Assembly: GCA_942159475.1 (NCBI GenBank)
Contig: OW804100.1
Coordinates: 11,592,646 to 11,656,645 of the forward strand
Length of the DNA stretch: 64,000 nt
Source of the DNA: Sthenelais limicola
Taxonomy: Eukaryota; Annelida; Polychaeta; Phyllodocida; Sigalionidae
Reading direction: 5' to 3'
The notes beneath the pieces are model-generated. The model saw nothing but the letters and a program-made list of their open reading frames with translations, searched no databases and was not told where the DNA came from. This document shows, in pieces, positions 47,581-58,317 of this stretch. Positions within the stretch are counted from its first letter, which is position 1. Every line of letters begins with the position of its first letter. The translations under genes were made by a program, and so were the position numbers.

Positions 47581-47744
47581 AGAATTTTTCCCAGCAGTGC
47601 GCACACTTCGAGCGCTGGTAGAGGAGTGAGGAAGGTGGGTGTAGAGATCCGTGCGCCGGTCTCACCTCACTACCTGTGGGGATAATCAGTAGGTGGCGCT
47701 ACCCCTGTCGTTTATAACAGCAATGTATTCATTACACAAACATA
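47581..47744 (-). repeat. Element 3 repeat A2
   Basis: 164 bp from AGAATTTTTCCCAGCAGTGC to ACACAAACATA; identical to 51928-52091 as far as I can see. Confidence 0.96.
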
Positions 47745-47819
47745 AACTAGCAAGGGGAGAAAGAAATAGTAACAAAACAATATATGCAGCTGTGGGGCCA
47801 CGGCAATTATATGTCCGCC
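47742..47819 (-). repeat. Element 3 repeat B1
   Basis: Second 78-bp B copy, 24 bp from the recombinase stop and overlapping A2 by 3 bp, as B1 and A2 do in element 2. Confidence 0.96.
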
Positions 47820-47842
47820 AAACCCCCAACAAAAGAAAAAAC

Positions 47843-48847
47843 TCAAATATTCTGCAAAACCACAGTAGACTTTAGGTCAATATCAAACTTTCTAGGCAGC
47901 GAGGTCACCAAATAATCCAGAGCGGCCAGAGAAGACCAATCTCCCATTGCCATGATATCCAGAAGGGGTGTCCCAATGGCATGTAGATGAGCAGCTCCAG
48001 ATCTCCTGAGGGAGTGGGTTCCAAGCAGAGAACTGTCGATACCAATTCGTGACCCAGCATCTTTCACGAAGTTGAGCAGGTCTATGTATAACATGGGCCT
48101 AAGCTTTTTGCTAGAGGTCCAGATGTAGAAGATGGGTCCATCCACATCTCCAGGCACATCCTGAATGTAATCTAGAAGTCTGGATGCTACACAAAAGCAC
48201 CGAGAATCACAAAAGGCGAGAGGAACAGAAAGCACTCGTTCCTTGAATTGAATAGTTTTAGTGCGGCGAAGACTCAAAAGCACACCGGAGGGGGTGCGGG
48301 TAACATCGCGACGCCGCAACACTTGGCCCAAATCACTAGCTTTTTCAGGGACTATATTACACTTCCTTAGAAGGGATCTAAACCCTAGTATCAAGGCAGT
48401 CCATAAAGTAGAAGTGTTGGGATCAGCAAAGTCGCAGGCCTTGTACATCATAAGCAAATCTGTAGCGGTCAGACCCAGTTTCGCATTAACAGCAGTTCCC
48501 TTATCTCTTGTAAGCCCCTTTAGGGCTAGTTTCACAATGAAACTGTCCCTGAACTCGGCAGGGAAATCCAAGTATTTATGTAATGAGATTACAGCCGAAA
48601 CATAATTATTAACTGTATTGTAGGCACAGGTCTCCGACAAGAAGGCGATGTAACGTGCAATAGTATAGTTGTCTGCTGGAGCCAGCTGAAGGCCATATAG
48701 TCTACAGAAATTAACATAACGTCTCCACTGTGAAGCTTTGGTCTTCTGAGTAGAACTAGCCCAGGCATTACTAATTAAGAAGGCCAGTTTTGAATCCAGG
48801 TTCTGCATGGACACCTTAGGAACTGCAACATAAACCGAAGTGCGCAA
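47843..48847 (-). CDS. Element 3 tyrosine recombinase
   Basis: 334 codons; overlaps the RT-RNase H ORF by 32 bp in another frame. Core-binding half: TKASQWRRYVNFCRLYG, NNYVSAVISLHKYL. Catalytic half: Arg in GFRSLLRKCN, H-S-L-R-R-S, the G-D-W box, and Tyr in ALDYLVTS near the C-terminus. Full length for the family and without breaks. Confidence 0.94.
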   Translation of the reverse strand: MRTSVYVAVPKVSMQNLDSKLAFLISNAWASSTQKTKASQWRRYVNFCRLYGLQLAPADNYTIARYIAFLSETCAYNTVNNYVSAVISLHKYLDFPAEFRDSFIVKLALKGLTRDKGTAVNAKLGLTATDLLMMYKACDFADPNTSTLWTALILGFRSLLRKCNIVPEKASDLGQVLRRRDVTRTPSGVLLSLRRTKTIQFKERVLSVPLAFCDSRCFCVASRLLDYIQDVPGDVDGPIFYIWTSSKKLRPMLYIDLLNFVKDAGSRIGIDSSLLGTHSLRRSGAAHLHAIGTPLLDIMAMGDWSSLAALDYLVTSLPRKFDIDLKSTVVLQNI

Positions 48848-50867
48848 GGTCAGACAAGGAATGTAGTTGACTAAACCTAGACAACAAATCAGCTATATCA
48901 TTGTCCACACCAGGAACATATCGGGCAGTTAGGTGAACGTTGTTAATAGCACAGTGCCAGAAAATGTCTCTAATGAAGAGCATACAGGTAGCATTGGAAG
49001 AAGTACCCTTATTAACCATCTGGCGTACTTGCAGGTTATCCGTGTAGACCCCCAGGTGGCGACTGCGGTTACAAGCGGCGAAACGAATAATTCCCAACCA
49101 GACTGGTATTATTTCCAAAACATTGATCTGAGAGTCGAAGTCACTAGGGAAACTTATGTTTTGCCAATGTTCATGAGAATAGTCAAGTTTGTGAGAGTCT
49201 GAAGGTAATAAATTACAGTTATAGTAACCAGCTTTCCAGTCTGAGCCCGACCACAGGCCATAACCTGCTAAAGAAGAGTCAGTATAGAAGCTCGGCCCAT
49301 CTCCATAATTGAACCGTATCATATGATTTCCTCCATTAAAGAAAGGAAGGTAACTTCTCCACCATTCGAGGTCTTCTAGGAAGTCTGTAGATAAACGAAG
49401 TCTAAGATAACCAGCACTAGGTAGACCTTTTAAGAGATCTATGACGCGTCTACTGAAAGTTCTCCCTCCCTTTACTACTTTACTGGCATTGGCTAGAATT
49501 CCGCATAATTTCTGAATTTGGCGCTTTGTGGCCCTGGATTTCCCTTTGAAAAAATTCAGTTCATCATGTAGACGTTTAACTTTGTCAGAAGGAAGGGAAG
49601 CTGTCATCGCAGCAGTGTCTAAAATAATACCTAGGTATTTGGTTACCTGACTGGGGGCCGTACACTTTTTCCACGAAACGGCAAACCCGAGTGATCCAAG
49701 CAGCTGGAACAGTAAAGCTTGGCCTCGAGCACACTCCTCTCTAGTCTCCGCAATTAAAATATAATCGTCGAGATAAGAGATACAGTTAAGGAAACCTCTA
49801 CGTTGGAGACATCTGACGACGAAATTACTAATTTGTTGGAAGATATACGGGGCGCACCTTAAGCCAAAGCAAAGGCGAGTGTCCATCAAATATTCATCCG
49901 AACCATTAAAATTCCATCTAAGCCCCTGGTATTTCCACTGACTAGGATGCACCGAAACGGTACGGCAGGCTGAAGAAATGTCTACAGTTGCCATATAGTA
50001 ACCAGGGTGTAGAAGGTTTATAACCTGGTCAATGGTAGAATAGGAGAAGTCTTTAAACGTTGATACCATATAGTTATTAATCGAGTCTCCCAACGGTCGT
50101 CGACAGTCGGTGATTGGGCGCCACGTTCCATCTGGTTTACTCACTGCCCCAATAGAATGTATACACTGTGGTTTATCAGCAGAATAAATGAATTTCCCCT
50201 CTAGCAATTCAGTATCGAAAAGATTGGAAATAAATTCGTGGGCAGGCCCATTAGTTACAGATAGGTAATAATGTCGATCATATGGAGCAATATAACAATC
50301 GTCTACAATGAGAAAACCATTTTGTACGCCAAAAGACAAGTAATCTCTAAGAGAAACATCGTTTTCATACTCAAGCTCATGACACCAAGCGTAAATGTTC
50401 CAAGCGGATCTCTGTCCGCCGATATAGTGGTCGTAGACTCTATGCTTGCAAAACGGTAAGCTAGTATCAATATCAATAGGAACATATTTGTTATACCTGT
50501 CAAACCCAGACATACAGTCAAAGACAATATCAGGGACAAAAGCAGTATCAAAGTCAGCACAGTAGTGTCTATGAAAATCATGATAAGGTTCAGAAAGCAC
50601 ACTAGAATGTAAATTACGCATCGCGTTATCATCCACGGCAGGCACGGCGTCATGCGCAAAAAGTCCTGTATCATAACAGTTAGTAACACAATAGGTGTCA
50701 AAATCGGGTGTATCAATGGAATCATAATCACAAAGCGGTACATCAAAGCCATTATGGCCAACAAAATCACAATCAACAGGTAAAGGTGAAACATCAAATG
50801 TACAATCCACAAAATCAGGCCCGGTAGGAATGCCGGCGCCATGACAGTTGTAAGGAGGGCCTCCCAA
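48816..50867 (-). CDS. Element 3 reverse transcriptase-RNase H
   Basis: About 683 codons. The N-terminal 150 residues are rich in Asp, Cys and aromatics (DCDFVGHNGFDVPLCDYDSI). RT: WRPITDCRRPLGDSIN, MATVDISSACRTV, CFGLRCAPYIFQQ and the YLDD box at about 364-367. RNase H: SFYTDSSLAGYGLW, INVLEIIPVW, YTDNLQVRQM and the final DIADLLSR. Its reading frame is that of Gag, separated only by TGA at 50903-50901 and 11 open codons; the listed start is a TTG, so readthrough from Gag fits better than independent initiation. Confidence 0.95.
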   Translation of the reverse strand: MGGPPYNCHGAGIPTGPDFVDCTFDVSPLPVDCDFVGHNGFDVPLCDYDSIDTPDFDTYCVTNCYDTGLFAHDAVPAVDDNAMRNLHSSVLSEPYHDFHRHYCADFDTAFVPDIVFDCMSGFDRYNKYVPIDIDTSLPFCKHRVYDHYIGGQRSAWNIYAWCHELEYENDVSLRDYLSFGVQNGFLIVDDCYIAPYDRHYYLSVTNGPAHEFISNLFDTELLEGKFIYSADKPQCIHSIGAVSKPDGTWRPITDCRRPLGDSINNYMVSTFKDFSYSTIDQVINLLHPGYYMATVDISSACRTVSVHPSQWKYQGLRWNFNGSDEYLMDTRLCFGLRCAPYIFQQISNFVVRCLQRRGFLNCISYLDDYILIAETREECARGQALLFQLLGSLGFAVSWKKCTAPSQVTKYLGIILDTAAMTASLPSDKVKRLHDELNFFKGKSRATKRQIQKLCGILANASKVVKGGRTFSRRVIDLLKGLPSAGYLRLRLSTDFLEDLEWWRSYLPFFNGGNHMIRFNYGDGPSFYTDSSLAGYGLWSGSDWKAGYYNCNLLPSDSHKLDYSHEHWQNISFPSDFDSQINVLEIIPVWLGIIRFAACNRSRHLGVYTDNLQVRQMVNKGTSSNATCMLFIRDIFWHCAINNVHLTARYVPGVDNDIADLLSRFSQLHSLSDLAHFGLCCSS

Positions 50868-50900
50868 GTCGTTGGAAATATCACGACGCCGGGAAAGATT

Positions 50901-51857
50901 TCATTTTTTTTGAGAGGGTTTACAATCATCAGCCCTATGATCCCCTTTGCATTTTCTACAAATATGCTGTTTATCGCAACGGGTTTTGTGGCAACTACCA
51001 TAATTGTAAAACAAACAAAAATCATCAGTTTTGTCAACACTATTACGAGAGTGCTGTGATAAATTTTGGTTGGTATTGGAGGTCCCATTCTTTCCTTTCC
51101 GCTGGCCTTGACCCTGCGCCTGTTTGGAAATGGAGTCGAGATATGTCTTGTGTAAAGAAGCACCATGCACGGCCTTCGAGCCAGATGTATCAGGGATTAC
51201 ATGGGGAGAGAAATACAGAGACGAACCAATCGGGTCAGGTTGAAATGAAGTGGCTTTTCCAGAGACTACACGATCAACAATATATCTGTCATACTCTACG
51301 GCTGAGCAGTCATAAAACTTACGACTGTGAATCAATTCTGACGAGAATTTAACATGGGCGATATAAGAGGCAATGTCTCCACCGGTATTAATCAAATGTT
51401 CAGCAACACAAGCCCAGCCATAAAAGAGGTCGATATAATCTAACTTTGCATAGTCACGTTTTTTTTCAACTTTATGAGCATATGTCTCTGGCCGGAATGG
51501 CTTACCTTCGACTTCCTTCTGACTAGCTTTATTCAAAGCGTCCGCCAACGCACCGGACAAGGCGTCGGCAGCAATAGTATTAGGAGCACCATGTCCCGAC
51601 GACCGGCTGCCGGTGGGATTACCACCAGAGTTATCGGTAGTTTCAAGTGAATCAATACGAGCAGTGAGAGCATTGATGGCGTCCAATACAACCTGGTCAG
51701 TAGTCGACGAAGCAATGGCCCCGGATTCTGGTTTCACAGGAACTCCACCTGCACGACTTGACTTCAAATCCTCCAACGCCTGGTCTTTCTGCAAAACGTC
51801 CAGTTTGAGAAGTTTCACCTGCTCCTCCAAATCCTTTATCTTGGCCGCCGAAGTCAT
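50901..51857 (-). CDS. Element 3 Gag-like protein
   Basis: 318 codons. Opens MTSAAKIKDLEEQVKLLKLD, a leucine-zipper-like coiled coil, then a globular middle. The C-terminus has two fingers: C-x7-C-x4-C-x3-H (FCLFYNYGSCHKTRCDKQH) and a CCHC knuckle C-x2-C-x4-H-x4-C (CRKCKGDHRADDC). Ends SQKK-TGA. Elements 1 and 2 lack this CCHC knuckle form. Confidence 0.9.
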   Translation of the reverse strand: MTSAAKIKDLEEQVKLLKLDVLQKDQALEDLKSSRAGGVPVKPESGAIASSTTDQVVLDAINALTARIDSLETTDNSGGNPTGSRSSGHGAPNTIAADALSGALADALNKASQKEVEGKPFRPETYAHKVEKKRDYAKLDYIDLFYGWACVAEHLINTGGDIASYIAHVKFSSELIHSRKFYDCSAVEYDRYIVDRVVSGKATSFQPDPIGSSLYFSPHVIPDTSGSKAVHGASLHKTYLDSISKQAQGQGQRKGKNGTSNTNQNLSQHSRNSVDKTDDFCLFYNYGSCHKTRCDKQHICRKCKGDHRADDCKPSQKK

Positions 51858-51927
51858 GGCTATACAGAGACAAGCAACACCAAAGGTAAGTGTTGAATAT
51901 AATATGAATCCTCACTCCATAAAACGG

Positions 51928-52091
51928 AGAATTTTTCCCAGCAGTGCGCACACTTCGAGCGCTGGTAGAGGAGTGAGGAAGGTGGGTGTAGAGATCCGTG
52001 CGCCGGTCTCACCTCACTACCTGTGGGGATAATCAGTAGGTGGCGCTACCCCTGTCGTTTATAACAGCAATGTATTCATTACACAAACATA
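51928..52091 (-). repeat. Element 3 repeat A1 (5' end)
   Basis: 164-bp A copy at the element's 5' end; on the element strand it carries GGTAGCGCCACCTACTG, comparable to the GGCGCCACCT in element 2. The Gag ATG is about 70 bp inside. Confidence 0.94.
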
Positions 52092-52548
52092 CAAACCAGC
52101 TTCTTATACCAACGTTTTATACCAACGTTTTCGATATGTTTTTATTCAGTAGTTGTCTGAACCAACTACTTACCAGTGAGGTCCTGTGTGTTACCCAACC
52201 CCTCTGTTCCTAAATGTAATCCAGTTGCAATCATACATTTCCCTTATACTAAGCTGCTCCCCTGTTACACATCTGCTTATAAATGCTTTGAGCTCAAACA
52301 CAATTCATCTAGATAAAGTTATTCAATTGTTATGTGTCACAGAAATGAATCATCAGTCGCAAAATGGATTTTAAGTGGATTCCAACGATGTTAACATTTA
52401 GGTTTAATTATTTTTAATCATATCCTGATAAATGTTATTGTGGATGTGAGATGTGAGATATTCTTTCTAGCTTTTCAAATATTTATTATGAAACAGTACC
52501 CATGTCTCTTCCCCCCCCCCAACACACGGCAATGTCTCTCTCTGTATC

Positions 52549-53183
52549 ATTTCCCTCTCACTCCCTTCTATCTCTTTCTGTCTCTCTGATCTGTATCTCC
52601 TTCACGCTCTCTCCTGGCCCCCTGTCCTTCTCTCCATTTATCAATTCTCTCCTCCCTGACTCCCACTGTCGAATATCCAATAGAAGCTAAGATACGAAAT
52701 ACACCAAACATAGATATAGCTACAAATTATAAACTGTTCCACTGTCTTCATTTATTGTATTAAGAATAACAAATATCATCATGTTCATCATGTTATACCC
52801 ATAACCATATGATATAAGACCTGAGGATAATCTATGTCGGTTCGTATGTGATGTAGTTGCAAAAATGAATTTTGAGATATCATCATATTTGAAAAACGAG
52901 ATAAAATGAATAAATCACTTTGAAAAATATCAATATTGCATGCAACTACTGACTCATTGTCCTGTGACACATCACATTATGGCTAATTAAGGATGCATTT
53001 GTGTACACATAAGAATTATCTATAAGGTACATTAGTACAAGGTACAAGGTACAGGGCATAGTACATGAGTAGCTTTCACTTCTATTGATATGAATGGGTT
53101 GAATCTAGAAGAAAGGCCAGAAACAAATTCACGGTGCCAGAAACTATTTTGTGGTATTCAAGGTATTTTAGCCCATGAAAATG
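52549..53183 (+). repeat. Tandem duplication, copy 1
   Basis: CT-rich start, then AAGCTAAGATACGAAATACA through to AGCCCATGAAAATG. Repeated 754 bp downstream at high identity with small indels. Confidence 0.92.
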
Positions 53184-53302
53184 TTCATAATTGGCTATCA
53201 TATATCACTAACAATAATAGAGGATGTTTCCTCTCATAATATTGAAGTCATTAATTAGACAGTAGATGCTAATTGGAGATCAATTGGCATTCATTAGAGT
53301 CC

Positions 53303-53962
53303 ATTTCCCTCTCACTCCCTTTCTATCTCTTTCTGTCTCTCTGATCTGTATCTCCTTCACGCTCTCTCCCCCCCCCCCCCCCGCCCTTCTCTCTATTTGT
53401 CTCTCCTCTCTGACTCCAACTGTCGTTTCTCTCTCACACTCCCTCTCTCTTTTCCCAGAATATCCAATACAAGCTAAGATATGAAATACACCAAACAGAG
53501 ATATAGGTACAAATTATAAACTGTTCCACTGTCTTCATTTATTGTATTAAGAATAACAAATATCATCATGTTCATCATGTTATATTAACCATATGTTATA
53601 AGACCTGAGGATGATCTATGTCGGTTTTTATGTGATGTAGTTGCAAAAATGAATTTTGAGAAATCATCATATTTGAAAATAAAATATACATAAATAAATC
53701 ACTTTGAAAAATATCAATATTGCATGTGACTACTGACTCATTGTCCTGTGACACATCACATTATGGCTAATTAAGGATGCATTTGTGTACACATAAGAAT
53801 TATCTATAAGGTACATTAGTACAAGGCACAAGGTACAGGGCATAGTACATGAGTAGCTTTCACTTCTATTGAATGGGTTGAATCTAGAAGAAAGGCCAGA
53901 AACAAATTCACGGTGCCAGAAACTATTTTGTGGTATTCAAGGTATTGTAGCCCATGAAAATG
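53303..53962 (+). repeat. Tandem duplication, copy 2
   Basis: Second copy; includes a C-run near 53370 that differs in length from copy 1. It leads straight into the purine minisatellite. Confidence 0.92.
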
Positions 53963-53968
53963 GAACAG

Positions 53969-54325
53969 AGGGAGAGAGAGGGAGAGAGAGGGAGAGAGAG
54001 GGAGAGAGAGGGAGAGAGAGGGAGAGAGAGGGAGAGAGAGGGAGAGGGAGGGAGAGAGAGGGAGAGAGAGGGAGAGAGAGGGAGAGAGAGGGAGAGAGAG
54101 GGAGAGAGAGGGAGAGAGAGGGAGAGAGAGGGAGAGAGAGGGAGAGAGAGGGAGAGAGAGGGAGAGAGGGAGATAGAGGGAGAGAGAGGGAGAGAGAGGG
54201 AGAGAGAGAGAGGGAGGGAGGGAGGGAGAGAGAGGGAGGGAGAGAGAGGGAGGGAGAGAGGGAAAGAGAGGGAGGGAGAGAGAGGGAGGGAGGGAGGGAG
54301 GGAGAGAGAGGGAGAGAGAGGGAGA
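53969..54325 (+). repeat. 10-bp minisatellite (GGAGAGAGAG)n
   Basis: About 35 units, regular at first and irregular after 54160 (GGAGG variants). Purine-only strand, able to form triplex (H-) DNA. All reading frames across it on both strands are artefacts. Confidence 0.97.
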
Positions 54326-54329
54326 ATTG

Positions 54330-57080
54330 AACACCCTACATCATTTTTGTCCTGCAATATAAGGACATTAAGGTGACACCGAGGGACAATGACACCCAAA
54401 TGCCCTTCCTCTATTGGTTAGCATTGGCCACATTGAGGAAATGGTTTGCCACGCTTCCCTGCCTTCCCGGTTTGCCACGCTTCCCTGCTTTCCTGGTTTC
54501 CTCTCCTTTCGTCCTTGTCGATGTTGCTCACTGCATGCAGTTAGCATGTAGCACAGAAACTGTGCACATATATATATACGGAGTTTTTTTGGTGTCTTCC
54601 TACAACCCAGCCAACATGGCTAACTCGCTATATATGATAGTTGGGAGAAGTTAAATGAAAAGTAATCGCTTCATCTACGTGGTTGCTAAGGATATTGTTG
54701 GCGAGCTGGAAAGAACCAGTAAGTAGACATCATTGTATTATCTACTTTCTATTGTCTCGACGCCTAATGTATAATAAACTCAGATAAGTATTATGGTCTT
54801 AGCAAATCATTTTCTTTTTTGGAAATAGATCTATATGTTATTAGGATGGGGAGTTATCAGATACTGTTATCTTTTGGTAGGCCTTTTCGTAGGTCGTTCA
54901 AGGTGTTGCTTAGCGGTTATAGATATAAGTGAAACTAATATTTATCATATTGTAGATATGCAATGGGTCGCCGTTGTAACAAATGAATTTTCAAAACGCG
55001 TCTTCTTTAAAGACCTTACAATGTTTGATTAGGTTAAAAGAACTGGTAATCGAAATATCAGGCTTGGTTTGTATATATATACATACAAATATGGAGACAA
55101 ATAACTTGTCAGTCTTGGGAGTATAAAGGTTGTCAGTCTTGGGATTATAAAGGTTGTCAGTGACAATTTCACCTTGGTGCATTAATTGGCGCAGCGATTT
55201 CCATTGGTGATTGATTCATTTTATTCTATCACTTTATTTTTTGTTTATACAAAACAAACTGCGTAACAAGATAATTATTATGAGCATGAGTAAAGGAACT
55301 ATACAGATGAGTTGACTATTGTGCGGGTAATTAGTGGGTCAGTGATGCGTGTCCAATTAGTGAAATGAAGCTGTATTAAGGACATTACTGAGAAGGGGGA
55401 CAGGGACTACTAATAGCAACGAGAATAAATATCATAATTAGTTACTCACGTTGCTATTAGGTATCACGGAGGTCGCAGCTACGTGTATGAAATGCTGCAG
55501 TGATTATCCGTGGCTGCAGTGCACATTAATTAATGCAGAGCGCACGCCACCGCAACCAACAACAACATATACACATATTTCATCGATAATGAAAATGGTG
55601 TAACACATGTCATTATGTTTGTTTTTGAAAAGTGAATCATAGAAAAAGCTAATCAAGTGATACAAAGGGAAACAACGAGTCTTAATCATTATTTATGGGC
55701 TAGATCATGATACTAATGTCCTCTACTTGTTTCCAATCTTTAAAACAAAACTCCGGGATACCCATTAATTACTAATTTATTTATGACCGACCTCGAGGGG
55801 CGGCTGGTGCACTGGGATTATGCAAAAGAGTGACATAGATCCAAAATGGAGGTTATTAATTATTTTCGTCCCTACCTTAATAGGCCTAAGATCATTCAAG
55901 ACAGTGACGAAACTTGGTTAAACTTTAATTTAGAATAACTTTTGTAGAAAAGGGGGCATCTGTTTACTCTAGGTTGAATGGATAGTCGTAGAGAAAGATG
56001 TTCCCGTCATGAAGAATTTGCACGTCAAGTTTCAAAGGTGATAACGTATGTGGGGGACACTTAGGCTAAGTTAAGGTGAAAGTTCTAGTTGTTAGCTTCC
56101 AGTGCATGGAATTCCATCAGATATCTTTTCCAAACATTCATTTTAAAGGTATGATATATTTCAACGACTATCAATATCAAGATATGAAAATAAAAGTATG
56201 GCAAATAATCTCATGACTCTGTTTTACTAAGTAAACGTAGTAAACCAGTGTCCTGTGACTATTTGCCACACTTTTATTTGCTATATTGTATGTAGTTTGG
56301 CTGGAATTAAGGTCATTACATTACCACTTAAGGACGGATCTTGTAACACTTACAGTGTAATTTGGGTCCACCAGTTTCATTGCATGATGATGGAGTAAGG
56401 GTCATTGGATGTTGGTTTTAACAAATATTTGTGTCGACTATCGACTTAACCTATCATAATCATGCAATGGAACAGAACTTGGCAGGTTGAAGATGGCATG
56501 CCCCTGTTTGATATAGTAACTTATATATATGATATAGGGAGAATGGAAGGAATCGCCTTTCCATTAGATTATTGAAATATAAACGTTTCTGTTTGTCTAG
56601 TTCTAAATCGCTATAAAGTATTTAACTCATGTAGTACACGTGTCTAATATGAATACTTTATTATCGCTCTTTATTGCAACTCTAATGTAGACAAATTATT
56701 CGTCCCCTAGCTCCCAAGCGAGTATGGGACTCGGACAGCTAAGCAGGTTACACTAATGTAGCATGGACAGAAAAGGGCATACTTAAAAAACAGTAAAAAC
56801 AAGGCACATTAAAATTCCATGATCAGTGTTGCATGCATTTTAATGCGCATTATTTCCGTTCCTTTCAAGGGAAAAAGAAGGGTAGACAGAGGTAAAGGTA
56901 TATAAAGAGATTAAGTAGTGAAGAAATAAAAGTTGTCAAGTTAAGAGAAACAGAACGTGTCGAAATGTATGAAGATGGAGATGAATATTGAATAAAAGGA
57001 GAATATGCTCCATTTAAAAGTTGATATTAGAAAAGGAAGAAAATATGTAATGTTGGAGCATAACGTGTTAAAAAGCAATA
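54330..57080. other. Non-coding stretch, little recognised
   Basis: AT-rich. Holds the diverged dispersed repeat at 55783-55870 and a (TA)-rich patch near 54570. No supported exons, RNA genes or mobile ends. Confidence 0.5.
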
Positions 57081-58317
57081 GGAAAGGGGGGGGGGGGGAT
57101 TTAAAGCTTCTATGGAATGTTTATGGTCATTAATTGTGTTCTATCATTTTTGTTTTTTATTGTCATGACTCAGGAAACTGCTTTGATCTTGAACATCATG
57201 CTGACAAAGTTTGTGAATACTAAGCGATGTACTCCCCAAAATAATAATAACACAAACCATATAACTGAATGATTCTTATTTAACTAGATTCAGTACATTA
57301 ATGCCCACTTATAAATTCATAATTTCGCCATCCAAATCGCCATCCCATTTGTTTTATTTAACTACCGGTAAGTTGGTAACCAAAATCAAAAAAGATAATC
57401 ACACGGTCGGAATGCAAGGTTTGATAGGGTATATTTGATTTTATAATATCCCTTTGTATATCATATACTACCGTCGTAATGCCACCTGTATCCAGAAACG
57501 GAATGCTTTCTTCTCTGTATATCTTTTAATCGCAAGCGATTCATGAAACTGTATTAAGGAGCTTGAGTTTATGCCCCAGATGACATTGTATATACTCAAT
57601 ATCATTTGAGGTATGTAAAACATTTATAGAATATATACCTCGTGGTTTATTGAATGAGTTCAGGAAGGGCGGGGTTCCGACAGGTACGATTCTGATTGGT
57701 GGAGTAATGGCATGGGATGGGGTTGGGGTGGGTGTGTATTTGGCTGGAAGGTACTGGAAGCGGGCTTTCACCTGACGGGGTTAGGACGGGTGCGGTTCTG
57801 TCCTGACACCATAAACCTGCATATATGTACCACTCAATCCAGCTCCACCATTATTGTTCGCATATCAATCATATAGATGAAGAGGTTGCAACAGGTTTCT
57901 AGAGGTGCGCCCAAGTTGGTAGTTCAACCCATTGAGATAGGTTGAGGGACTTGGTGCTAAGGCAAAACGTAGTTCTATATCTTTCACCTCGAGTATGTCA
58001 AGGGAAAGCTACTTTTGCGGTTGTTCCAAGGCAATATACATATGTTAAACTAGTTAACCCATCAACTCACTGAAGCATAGTCGTCCCAGCTATAGTTTAT
58101 AGCGTTAACTGCAACATTAGGTTTAACACTCTGGGAAAACACGTTCGCTATGTTCATGTTTTATATCAGCTTTTAAAAAGCTGGCACGCATTACTACACA
58201 CCTTATAATTAATATAGTTCAGGGACACTCCCTAGAAAAATGTCTTTGTCCCTTGCCAAATCCTGTAGTTTGTTTCATAAACTAATACATTCACCATGTG
58301 GCATACACTCACTTTAG
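57081..58317. other. Non-coding stretch with a (G)12 run
   Basis: G homopolymer near 57088; otherwise anonymous. The minus-strand 76-codon frame near 57541-57771 has no supporting signal. Confidence 0.45.

Larger units (their letters stand above)
47483..52091 (-). mobile_element. Ngaro-like tyrosine-recombinase retrotransposon, element 3
   Basis: Minus-strand order: A1 (52091-51928), Gag, RT-RNase H, tyrosine recombinase, B1 (47819-47742), A2 (47744-47581), 20 bp, B2 (47560-47483). A copies (164 bp) and B copies (78 bp) appear identical. All frames are open apart from one TGA between Gag and RT. Proteins are clearly different from elements 1 and 2. No methyltransferase domain. Flanks give no target duplication, as expected for recombinase insertion. 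Confidence 0.96.

Noticed and set aside
50303..51166. 287-codon hydrophobic frame on the same strand as element 3, overlapping Gag and RT
   Set aside because: Out-of-frame shadow of the Asp/Cys-rich RT N-terminus and Gag end; codons of the real frames explain it.
53816..54399. Four open frames of 140-172 codons on both strands
   Set aside because: They run through the GGAGAGAGAG minisatellite and only reflect its 10-bp unit (serine/leucine/proline or glutamate/arginine/glycine repeats).
56700..56765. A GC-richer block resembling a small RNA gene
   Set aside because: No tRNA cloverleaf, A/B box pair or 5S-like pattern could be drawn.
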